Source of the DNA: Melocanna baccifera
Taxonomy: Eukaryota; Streptophyta; Magnoliopsida; Poales; Poaceae
Direction: 5' to 3'
Assembly (NCBI GenBank): GCA_036346265.1
Contig: JAYEVJ010000192.1
Span: 119,501-183,500, forward strand
DNA length: 64,000 nt
Shown: positions 31,158 to 40,856 of the stretch, in pieces
Numbering within the stretch: position 1 is the stretch's first letter
How the letters are laid out: the number at the start of each line of letters is the position of its first letter
Translations under genes and position numbers: made by a program
The notes under the pieces: generated by a model
What the model saw: only the letters and a program-made list of their open reading frames with translations
Databases searched by the model: none
What the model was told of the DNA's origin: nothing

Positions 31158-33610
31158 TCATTGCACTTGCTTATTTCCTTTAAAAATTAACCCTTCATGA
31201 TGATCAATGCGTATGTAACTAGTTTCGTCACATTGTTCGTCGTTGACCCTTATGCCATTTCTGAAAGGAGGTAACTCGTCAAATTGATTGTATTCTTCCT
31301 CGTCCACTATATTCTCTACTCCGACAATTCTCCTTTTTCTATGAAGAACTACATGGCGTTTCTTATTTGCCGGGTCGGTTACATAGAAAACTTGAATAAC
31401 TTGGTTGGCGAGTACGAATGGTTCGTCTTTGTACCCGACACGTTGGAGGTCCACGGTAGTAACACTGTACTTGTCAACCTTCACCTGTGGGAGATGCACT
31501 CAACGACAGCGAAATAAGGGGATCTTGAAAACCACGTAGTCGAGCTTCCAAATCTCTTCTATGAACCCATAGTACGAGTTGCTCACCCCATCAGTACTGA
31601 GCGCATCTATGCGGACACCGCTGTTCTGGTTAGTGCTCTTTACATCCTGAGCCTGTGTGTAGAATGTATACCCATTTATGTCATATCCTTGCCATGTCAC
31701 AACTGTAAATGTTGGCCCTTTTGCCAACCATGTCAGCATATCACTTGACGAGCTCCTAGCGATTTGCTCTTTCAACCATTGGTTGAACCGACTGTTGTAT
31801 TGTCTCATGATCCAAACATCCGGTCGCTCCGGATTCTGTTGCCGAAGCACATCCTTGTGCTGGTTGACATAAGGGGCCACTTCCGCCATGTGTTGCAAGA
31901 CCGTGAAATGGGCTTGCGCATACGCGTCCATGTCTGGAGTGATCGCTTTCCTTCCTATAGTTCCGATACCCTTGAGCCTCCCTTCATGACGAGATTGAGG
32001 CACACCTATCGGTTGAATCTGAGCCATATAATCGACATAAAACTCAATGACCTCTTCGCTTGTATAACCTTCGACGATGCTGCCCTCCGGCCGAGACCGA
32101 TTCCATACATATGACTTGAGAATTCCCATGAACCTCTCAAACGGGTACATGCTACGTAGGAATACGGGCCCACATATTTTTATCTCCCACACAACGTGAA
32201 CAATGAGATGGACCATGATATCAAAAAATGAAGGAGAAAAATACATCTCAAGATAACATAGAGTCATCACCACCTCGTCCTGCAGAGCATCTAGTCCTTC
32301 GGGATCGATGACCTTCTGAGCAATTGTGTTAAAGAAATAACATAGCCTTATGATTGTCTCTCGGACTTTGATCGGGAAAATATTCTGAATTGTAATAGGG
32401 AGCATCTGTGTTATCAGCACATGACAATTATGAGACTTCATTCCATTTAACTTCAAATCTTGCATCGAAACAAGTTTCTTCATATTGCCAGAGTAATCAG
32501 ACGGAACTTTGACACCATGCAAGCACAGAAACAGTTCTGTTTTCTTGGCCTTGGACAGAGTGTAACATGCAGGGGGAAGGTACGTTCGTCCATTATCTGT
32601 TGTTCTCGGTGCTAACTCACGCCTGATGTCCATATCAGCCAAGTCAAGCCGTGCGTTGACGTCGTCCTTTGTTTTATCACGAATGTTCAATAAAAAACCA
32701 ATCAAGCTGTCACACACATTCTTTTCTATGTGCATGACGTCGATTCAGTGTCGAACATCTAGGTACTCCCAATAAGGAAAGTCCCAAAATATTGATCTCT
32801 TCTTCCAGATGTTCTTCTCACGACCCCTCAATTTACGTTCCTTTCTGAGGACAACATCTAAATCTTTAACCATATTATAAGCCTCTTTTCCGCTTAAATG
32901 CCTTGAAGCTGAACCGTCCTCCTTCTCTCCGTCAAATTGTTTCTTTATTTTGCGGTATGGGCGAGCCCTCCGAAGGAATCGGCAGTGACGCATATACACG
33001 GTTTTGCGTAAGTGTTTCAGCCACACACTCTCGGTACCATCTAAGCAGTGAGTACAAGCTTTGGCACCTTTTGTACTCTAGCCCGACAGGTTAGCAAGGG
33101 CAGGATAATCATTTATGGTGCAGAACAATAAGGAGAGCAAAGTGAAGTTCTCTCATTTGTATGCATCCCATACCTGTACCCCTTCGTCCCACAGTACTTT
33201 TAGATCTTCCACCAACGGCGCTAGGTACACATCAATATCATTCCCAGGTTGCTTTAGCCCTTGGATAAGTATTGACAGCAAAATATACTTTCGCTTCATA
33301 CACAACCAAGGAGGAAGGTTATAGATGCAAAGAGTCACAGGCCAAGTGCTATGTCGGCTACTCATGCTACTGAAATGACTTCGCCATGACTGGTCCAACA
33401 CGTATACCCCTTTTTGAAACCCCTCCGAATCAAGTGCGCTTCAATCTGCTCTCGATTCTTAAACATCTTCAAATTCTCACAGTCAGTGCATGGACAATAC
33501 ATATATTCCACCCCCTTATTTAACATATCCTCCTCGGCAGCTCTTGTAAAAGCAGACACGCCATTAATGTACTCTTCACTCACACGGTTTGCGGTATACA
33601 TCCAGCTTCG
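31158..33610 (-). pseudogene. CACTA Tnp2 transposase, copy I (C-terminal half open; middle deleted)
   Basis: Reading right to left: a transposase-associated domain DRSWMYTANRVSEEY...CPCTDCENL (33610-33401), then directly SSMSSRHSTWPVTLCIYNLP, skipping about 750 bp of coding present in copy II. WLKHLRKTVYMRHCRFLRR and IEKNVCDSLIGFLLN follow, with a long frame to 31500 containing NCHVLITQMLPI, YFFNTIAQKVIDPEGLDALQ and STDGVSNSYYGFIEEIW (tnp2 plus DUF4218/DUF4216-type domains). A final segment runs 31499-31158. Relative to copy II at least three stops are visible (after WDAYK, after NLSG, after DVRH). The protein is therefore defective. Confidence 0.85.
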
Positions 33611-33944
33611 GTCCTATATAATGTACATATATAACAACTTAGTATTAAAATTAATTTAATTAATTATTACTACATATATACCACATGCATTGAGGATAGC
33701 TAAATCTAAATTAGCTAGATCTTCAAAGTATATATATATATATATAACAGTTCACCGAACATTAATTAGCTAGATCAAACAAATTTCATTACTAACCATA
33801 TCTAGGGCAACCAAGATCTCAATGAATCTTCAAAGCTCTCCTGCCAAATAAGCCTCCTTCCACAAAACAAATTGGCCTGAAAGCCTTCCCGCCTCCAGCT
33901 GCAGCACCGGGCTAAGATCTGGATCGAAATGAAGACAGATGGTT
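33611..33944. other. 5' flank of Tnp2 copy I
   Basis: AT-rich leader or intron sequence with (TA)n at about 33730. It is nearly identical to 36885-37205, the 5' flank of copy II ('tgaatcttcaaagctctcctgcc', 'cagctgcagcaccgg'). It supports duplication of the whole gene front. Confidence 0.7.
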
Positions 33945-34185
33945 TTTTAAACAAACCCGTCTGTGATACTTACTATCACAGACGGTTTGTAGTTAAAAAT
34001 TGTCTGTGATATCATAGACGGTTTTTGATTAAAAATCGTCTGTGATATTCCCGATTATCACAGACGGTTCATTGGTAAGAACCGTCTGTGATGTTTGACT
34101 ATCACAGACGGTTCGTTAGTAAGAACCGTTTGTGATACTCATCACAGACGGTCTCCAAAATAAAATCGTCTGTGATAGCTCCATC
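33945..34185. repeat. Internal subterminal-type repeat cluster (left of the ORF)
   Basis: Paired inverted 'cacagacggttt'/'aaaccgtctgtg' motifs (about ten), aligned with 37245-37462 near the right CACTA end. The following 34185-34270 has related 'cgaaccgtctc' motifs but no CACTA terminus, so the duplication breaks here. Confidence 0.8.
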
Positions 34186-34320
34186 AGGACTCGGTAGCAC
34201 TATCGTTATACGAAGCGTCTCGGCATACGAACCGTCTCGATCATTAATTTGGTATACGAACCGTCTCTGCTAAAGGTTAAATATGCGCGCCGGCCTAATT
34301 CTCAACGCAGTACATACAAT

Positions 34321-34842
34321 ATGGCTTCAGTGATCATCTCCTTCCTCTCATTTGTTCATCAAGAGTTGTTCGGCCAGAATCTTGCACAGGCGGCCAGCAA
34401 TTTACGTCTGGAGCAGCTTCTCCGCACACACCCTGCTCTCCTTCCCCAACTTTCTTGTATCCGTCAGCTCAACCTGATCATCCACCGTCGACGAAGGCGT
34501 CTCGCTGCCGCTCAAGAAAGGGAATTCGCCCTCATCCTAGTTCTTCTCAACAATGTGCACAGAGCGGAAAAAGTTCTTGTGGCATTGCACAGACTAATGG
34601 ATAGCATTGCCGATCAAGTAGAAACGGCAGAGTCTGAGGAAGCTTACAATGCAATCCTCTACGAGATTATGGACTATGCTACTGATCATTTGCCCATGCT
34701 GGAGGAGGAAGTGCTGAGGGCAAGGTCAATCTTAACGGCGTTCGAGAACTCAGCGGCTGATCCAACGGACAAAGTCGAAGAAGAAGCGTACGAAGCTCTG
34801 AAGATTAGAATCTGGGAATCTCTTTATGTGCGACTTTTGTAA
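34321..34842 (+). CDS. Unrecognised 173-aa alpha-helical protein inside the CACTA element
   Basis: A complete plus-strand ORF, opposite to all transposon genes. ATG at 34321 is in good plant context (A at -3, G at +4); an in-frame upstream ATG at 34249 would add 24 residues but lies in repeat-like sequence. The protein begins MASVIISFLSFVHQELFG and contains an Arg run (IIHRRRRRLAAAQ, about residues 53-65), LILVLLNNVHRAEKVLVALH, and acidic segments (ETAESEEAYN, MLEEEVLRAR, KVEEEAYEALK). It is rich in Leu, Ala, Glu and Arg, with no Pro- or Gly-rich disorder, no signal peptide and no clear membrane segment. It looks like a helical bundle or coiled coil. AATAAA overlaps the stop codon. No frame break occurs, unlike every neighbour. 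It may be a captured host gene or an accessory CACTA protein. I do not recognise the family. Confidence 0.55.
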   Translation: MASVIISFLSFVHQELFGQNLAQAASNLRLEQLLRTHPALLPQLSCIRQLNLIIHRRRRRLAAAQEREFALILVLLNNVHRAEKVLVALHRLMDSIADQVETAESEEAYNAILYEIMDYATDHLPMLEEEVLRARSILTAFENSAADPTDKVEEEAYEALKIRIWESLYVRLL

Positions 34843-35115
34843 TAAATTTCCCTTTAATTTATGATCTTGTCTCAGTAGTTCTGTACGTAGGTTATTATAA
34901 GTTATTAGAAGCAACTCAGTAAAACAAACCGTTCTGTAGTTATATATTAACATCGGACTGAAGATTAGAATCTGGGAATCTCTTTATGTGCGACTTTTGT
35001 AATAAATTTTCCTTTAATTTATGATCTCTTGTCTCAGTAGTTCTGTAGGTTATAAGTTATTAGAAGCAACATGTAATACAAACCGTTCGATCTGTAGTTA
35101 TATATTAACATCGGA
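34798..35115 (+). repeat. 160-bp tandem duplication of the ORF 3' end
   Basis: 34798-34957 and 34958-35115 both begin 'ctgaagattagaatctggg' and end 'tatatattaacatcgga'. The first unit includes the last 14 codons, stop and AATAAA of the 173-aa ORF; the second repeats them as non-coding sequence. Only a few small indels separate them. Confidence 0.92.
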
Positions 35116-35124
35116 CAGACAACA

Positions 35125-35207
35125 TCACAGACGGGTTTGTATTACAAACCGTCTGTGATAGCTGATAATCACAGACGGTTTGTAAGTAAAAGTTGTCTAT
35201 AATAGGT
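35125..35207. repeat. Internal subterminal-type repeat cluster (right of the ORF)
   Basis: 'atcacagacgggtttgt', 'acaaaccgtctgtgat' and 'cacagacggtttgtaag' motifs directly precede the truncated end of Tnp2 copy II. Together with 33945-34185 they bracket the plus-strand ORF. Confidence 0.8.
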
Positions 35208-36880
35208 GTCACATACATTCTTTTCTACGTGCATGACGTCGATGCAGTGTCGAACATCTAGGTACTCATAATAAGTTAAGTCCCAAAATATTAATCTCTT
35301 CTTCCAGATGTTCTTCTCACGAGCCCTCAATTTACGTCTCTTTCCAAGAACAACATCTAAATCCTTAACCATATTATAAATCTCTTTTCCGCTTAAATGC
35401 CTTGGAACTGAACCGTCCTCTTTCTCTCCGTCAAATTGTTTCTTCATCTTACGGTATGGGTGAGCCCTCCGAAGGAACCGGCGGTGACGTATGTACACTA
35501 TTTTGCGTGAGTGTTTCAGCCACACACTCTCGGTACCATCTAAGCAGTGAGTACAAGCTTTGGCACCTTTTGTACTCTGGCCCGACAGGTTAGCAAGGGC
35601 AGGATAATCATTTATAGAGTAGAACAGTAAGGAGCGCAAAGTGAAGTTTTCTCGTTTGTATGCATCCCATACCTGTACCCCTTCGTTCCACAATACTTTT
35701 AAATCTTCCAACAACAGTGCTAGGTACACATCAATATCATTCCTAGGTTGCTTTGGCCCTTGGATAAGTATCGACAACAAAATATACTTTCGCTTCATAC
35801 ATAACCAAGGAGGAAGGTTATAGATGCACAGAGTCACAGGGCAAGTGCTATGTCGGCTGCTCATGCTACTGGAAGGATTCATTCCATCTGTACTCAATCC
35901 AAATCTTATATTCCTCAGTTCTGCACCGAAATCTGCAAAACTCCTATCGATGTTTCTCCACTGGCTGGAATCAGTAAGGTGTCTCAGCATTATATCATTC
36001 TTGCGCTCCTCTGAGTACCAACGTAGCAGTTTTGCCTCCTTTGGATTCGCAAAAAACCGCTTCAAATGGGGAATTATAGTAAGATACCATGCCACCTTTG
36101 CAGGAGGTCATTTCATCACCTCTGTTCCCACGCCATCATCATCTGATTGATTGTTACATTTGTATAAGGATGAGTTGCACACCGGACAGACATGCATGTT
36201 TGCATACTTTTTATGGTAGAGGATACATTCGTTCGGACATGCATGTATTCTTTCTATTTTCATTCCCAATGGACAAAGAACCTTCTTGGCTTTATACGTG
36301 GTTTTAAGCAACTCATTTCCCTCCGGAAGCATGTCCACTAAAAGACCTAGCAGCGCCGTGAAATTCTTGTCGAACTAACCGTTGCTTGTCTTCAATTTCA
36401 ACAGTTCAAGCACAGCTAATAACTTCGTGTACTTTAACCTGCAGCACGTGAACAAAGGTTTCTCTGAATTCTCCATCAAGCCTCGAAATTTAATATACTC
36501 TCTCTCATCATAGTTCTCTTCTACATCACGAAGCATCTGATCCAGATTATCATCGTGCAGCCTATTCGATTCCGAACCACAATCATCATCCGGCGGCATA
36601 TCATTGACTTCACCAGCGATGTCATCCGACGGCATATCATTGACTTCACTATAACTGATCCAACACGTATACCCCTTTTTGAAACTGCTTCAAATCAAGT
36701 GCGCTTCAATCTGCTCTTGATTCTTAAACATCTTTAAATTCTCGCAGTCAGTGCATGGACAGTACATATATTCCACCCCTTATTCAACATATCCTCCTCG
36801 ATAGCTCTTGTAAAAGCAGACACGCCATTATTGTACTCTTCACTCACACGGTTTACGGTATACATGCAGTTTCGGTCCTA
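35208..36880 (-). pseudogene. CACTA Tnp2 transposase, copy II (N-terminal half only)
   Basis: Reading right to left: a transposase-associated domain starting DRNCMYTVNRVSEEY (about 36880-36655), an acidic stretch (MPPDDDCGSESNRLHDDN), YEEREYIKF-type and LLPEGNELLKTTYKAKKVLC-like text, CPNECILYHKKYANMHVCPVC (zinc-knuckle-like), then WYLTIIPHLKRFFANPKEAK, LRHLTDSSQWRNID, FGLSTDGMNP and the DVRHCIDVMHVEKNVCD block. After this the sequence diverges into the repeat cluster, so the catalytic C-terminal half is missing. Stops occur at about 36378 and 36105. It is about 90% similar by eye to copy I where they overlap. Confidence 0.8.
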
Positions 36881-37239
36881 TATTATGCACAAATATAACA
36901 GCTTAGTATTAAAATTAATTTAATTAATTATTACTACATATATACCACATGTATTGAGGCTAGCTAAATCTAAATTAGCTAGATCTTCAAAGTATATATA
37001 TAACAGTTACCGAAAATTAGCTAGATCTAAATTTTGATACAACGAAAAATAAATTTCATTACTAACCATATCTAGGGAAACTAAGAATTTGATGAATCTT
37101 CAAAGCTCTCTTGCCAAGTATGCCTCCTTCCACCAAATAAAATGGCCTGAAAGCCTTGCCACCTGCAGCTGCAGCACCGGCTAGATCTGGATCGAAATAA
37201 AGACAGATGCGGTCTAAGCGGCGCAATAAATACATAGTA

Positions 37240-37534
37240 GGATTATCACAGACAGCTTTTAACTAAAAATTGTTTGTGATATTCCAGTATCACAGACAAT
37301 TATTAACTAAAAACCGTCTGTGATAATCTGAAATTATCACAGACGGTTTTTAATTAAAAACCGTCTGTGATATTCTAGTGTCACAGATGGTTCATCGGTA
37401 AGAATCGTCTGTGATACTCCTACAGCAATACAGACGGTCTCTAAATTAAAACCGTTTGTGATAGTGTACATCACAGATGGTTTTACAAAACCGTCTGTGA
37501 TTTGGCGTCTAGTATTAGTCTTTCTGTAGTAGTG
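37240..37534. repeat. Right terminus of the CACTA element: subterminal repeats and TIR
   Basis: About ten 'atcacagacggttt' motifs in inverted pairs, then TTTCTGTAGTAGTG at 37521-37534, the inverted copy of the left TIR. Flanking host sequence resumes as 'gaagtgcctttttgcctagcag'. Confidence 0.9.
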
Positions 37535-38900
37535 GAAGTGCCTTTTTGCCTAGCAGTGCGCACATCATTATTAGAAAAAAAATAATTTTTCCAATATATA
37601 GCCTCAAGAGAAAATAACATATTTTGGAGGAGCATACTTTCAAGTTTCAGGACTGAACTTTAGGGTGATACTGCAAAACTATGAAGTGGCATGTATGATT
37701 CTTTTTACCCATTATTTCCTATCTTTATTTGCAAACACACATATTAGAACTCTTAGGCCGCGCTCAGCTGCAGGAGAAGCTGGCGATGGGCGTTCGGCGA
37801 CTGCTTTTTTTTACTGTTTATATTTTTATATTTTTTTTTGTTTTTTCTGTGTTTTTTCCTGTATTCCGTTGCATTGTCCGTGATGGACTAACATGTTTTT
37901 TCTATTTTTATTTTTTTAAATTTAATTATGCCAAATAAGCCAACTCAGCTACAGTAAAAAATCAGTCAGCTACAGTAAAAAAGCCATAAGCCATCGCCAT
38001 TCCGAACGCTACCTTAACTGAATGCCATTTTTGCAATGCAGACTATGTTCTCAGCATTGGTAATTGAGACAGAACTCACTCGCAGTGCCATATTTTGCGC
38101 CATGCTAACCAATTCAGTTATTCACCATATATTCAACAAATGATAGGAGATAGGGCTTCGAAAGTTTGATATGTCCATCTTTCCTCATGGCTATAATTTG
38201 CTTAAGATTTTATTAAGAATATTATCTGCTTAATTTCTATTAGTTATCTGTAGGCCAAATAACTATTTTCAGGATTTTGCCTCCAGAATACATAGCCTAG
38301 ATCTACGGAAGTTAGTAATTGTCTTGCTTGCTTAAGATCATGATTTCTGATGGTGAATACGATGGACAATGCGATAGACTTACCTTCTGAGAAATCAAAG
38401 TACTAAGACAAGCATTCAGAGAACAACAAAGATGAATTAGGAATTGCTGAAAACCTTGATTCTTTCATCACAGACTAAACAGTTGCACCAGAGTTCAAAT
38501 CAAAGACAATCTGGGACTAATCCCAAACTCATCCTTCCTAATGCATAAAATTATAGATACTTTAACAGCTCCTCAAATTCAAGGTGGATAAACATTCTTT
38601 TGCAGTATCAGGAAGGAAAGCATAGCAATCTGAATAATCGAAACTCGAACTCGATTCTTGAAGCGGTAAGGAGATGGAAGTATGAAGGCAAGTGGGCCTG
38701 CTTATATCCCCAGCCGGGTCTGCAGACGCAACTCACAGCAGAGGATGAAATCAGGAGAATCATATATCAGATAATGCAGATATATACACAAGAGTCCAAT
38801 AACAGACAGAGTGTGATGAGGATATTCTAGAGTATGCAAGAGTAATGTGGACGTAGCTAGTAAGTATATAGTGTCATCGCATATGTCAAACTACACATGT
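37535..38900. repeat. F-box-associated segmental repeat, copy 3 (right part)
   Basis: Continues the unit left at 26160: 'cctttttgcctagcagtg', 'atattttggaggagcata' and 'gcctccagaatacatagcc', as in copies at 46960-47702 and 56945-57300. It extends to 'ccccagccgggtctgcagacgcaactcacagcagag', related to 11655-11690 of copy 2. It is interrupted by the MITE at 37756-38013. The 76-aa plus-strand frame at 38600 is not supported. Confidence 0.65.
37756..38013. mobile_element. Tourist-like (PIF/Harbinger) MITE
   Basis: TTA target duplications at 37753-37755 and 38014-38016, with ends GGCCGCGCTCAGC and, reverse-complemented, GGTAGCGTTCGG. The length is 258 bp and there is no coding. The paralog at 47388-47408 shows the uninterrupted target 'agaactataactgaatgcca'. 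Relatives lie at 2505-2697 and, inverted, at 39229-39432. Confidence 0.85.
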
Positions 38901-39228
38901 GGTCATCGCTTATGTCAACAAACATATAAGGTCATCACATTTGTCATCATTAAAGCTGATTTTATGGCTTAGCTCATTGTCCTTCTTGGACAAGAAGTAA
39001 TATATAATAAAGTTGAAATTTACAGCCACTTTCTTGATAAAAAAACAAAATAAGTTGTAAAGTTGAATTTTACAATGTAAATTGAGCTGTAACTCTAGTA
39101 ATAAACAACTTACCATGAGTTATAAAGAGGTTTCTACAACTCATGGTAAGATTGTAAGAAGTCTTTTGTAACCTAAAAATAGGAGAGAACAACATTAGGT
39201 TAAAAAAGGCTTGATTTTGATGAATGAT

Positions 39229-39432
39229 ATTAGGTGCTGCTCATTTTGGCTCATTTTCTATTTTTGGTACTGTAGCTAGCTTATTTTGCAATGTAACTGT
39301 TGGTCGATTATTTGGTATAATTAAATTTTAAAAAATAAAAATAGAAAAATAGGTTAGCCCATTACAGACAATAAAAAGGAATACGGAGAAAAAAGAAAGG
39401 CAAAAAACCCAAAAAAGCCAAAAAAGACAAAT
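39229..39432 (-). mobile_element. Tourist-like MITE, inverted and diverged copy
   Basis: The reverse complement matches 37756-38013: 'ctgtaatgggctaac', 'aattataccaaata' and 'ctacagtaccaaaaa'. TTA occurs at both borders (near 39226 and 39433). Termini are degraded. The minus-strand frame just to the right (39433-39627) has no recognisable domain. Confidence 0.55.
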
Positions 39433-39435
39433 TTA

Positions 39436-40856
39436 AGAAATTAGAACTAAAAACTGAAACCCAAATGAGTGGGGCCTAATACATTGTTGTGCTCTCCTCC
39501 AATGGAGTAAATATTTGTAGGCTTTATCACCATGGCTGTAAATAGCATGTTGGGCCAATCCTTCTATCCGTATATGTGCTCGTACGACTTCCTTATGAGG
39601 CCATAGAAGCCACCCAGTCGAGGGCAACCAGTCTATGTACTAGCTCTATGCTTGGCTATATGGATTGGATTCTTATGAATTTTGTGATACAAATGTGGTG
39701 GTTGTAATATTGTATTATCACTAGTTTACTTTCTTTATCAAATCATGTTGTTTCTTCGAGTTACCTTTGTGAAGGTAGTGGACATGATTGTGGTTGGAGT
39801 GTTCTCACATCATTTATCGATCATGTTGCTTTCTTTAAATTTTTATCATTGTTTTTTTGTTTTCACCGTGAAGATCGGACCGCACCGTATCACAATGGTA
39901 CTTACCTCAGACTAGAAGTATTCTACATCACAGATCCTATATTTGTAACTGTAATGTAACATTTAACAGATCTTGAGCAGTTCATTTGCTGACAAGCTAA
40001 CCGACTCAATTTTTTTGAAAATCTGACGAAGTAATATAGATGTAGTAGAAACAAAGAAGTATTGCAATTCTTAAATTTTCACTATTTCCATTTTGTGAAT
40101 TCTAAAACAATACCACCCCAAAAGCGCTCATATATTTTGCTGCAACTGCCGTACTTTTTCAAATGGTGTTGAACCAAAGACTAGGAGGAACAATATGGTA
40201 AAGATCAGGATCCCAGGTTCATTTTCGTGATAACAGGATTGGAATTGTCAACCGAAGGATCACATCATGAAAATCATTATTCTTAAGATTGTAAGATCTG
40301 GACCACTATATTAGGTGTTATCTATTTTTGTATCTTACATAAGATCAGGATTGGAAGAATCAGAATTCTAACAAAACTTGACTATGGGTGGAGTTCTTTT
40401 GGGCTGTGGATTTTGAATTCTGAGAATTTGCAAGAAACAGTATGCAGAGAGAAATAGTCACATGTGATTTTGGCCGATATAGTTGAACTCGATGCTGTGT
40501 TTATTACAATCTACATATAGACCTCATTTTGAAAATACACTGTTTAAAGCTGGTTACTATAGCAAACATAAGCCAAAGCTAAGATGTGCAGAACGCACCC
40601 TATGAGAAAGCAATTTGGTATTGCGGATATTCCTAATTTTTCATATCATATTTTGTTCTTACAATATTTATTTTCTACTTATATAATTTAATTACATCAT
40701 GTTGTCATCCAATTGTGTTACTTTGATCTAACATAGGAGGGCAATCGATTCATGTCTTCTTAATTAATAATTTTGATATGTATCTGAAATTTCTTTTACC
40801 AGGTAACTCAAGCAAAATTTTCTACTAAAATCATAAAAAAATAAATATAGTATTTA
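39436..40856. other. AT-rich stretch without a recognisable gene
   Basis: No coding motif seen. The segment 40430-40590 ('gtatgcagagagaaatagtcacatgtgattttgg', 'tttattacaatctacatatagac') has a diverged relative at 46730-46830, so some of it is dispersed repeat. Confidence 0.4.

Larger units (their letters stand above)
26161..37534 (-). mobile_element. Composite CACTA (En/Spm-type) transposon, 11.4 kb
   Basis: The left terminus is CACTACTATAGAAA and the right terminus, reverse-complemented, CACTACTACAGAAA. 'atcacagacggtt' subterminal repeats lie within both ends. It encodes, on the minus strand, a TnpA/Ulp1-type gene (27230-29910) and Tnp2 transposase sequence in two broken copies (31158-33610 and 35210-36880). 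Extra repeat clusters lie at 30750-30905, 33945-34185 and 35125-35200. This suggests fusion, tandem duplication or nesting of two related elements. The usual 3-bp target duplication is missing (flanks CAT and GAA). Comparison with paralogs suggests about 25 bp of target was lost. Confidence 0.9.
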
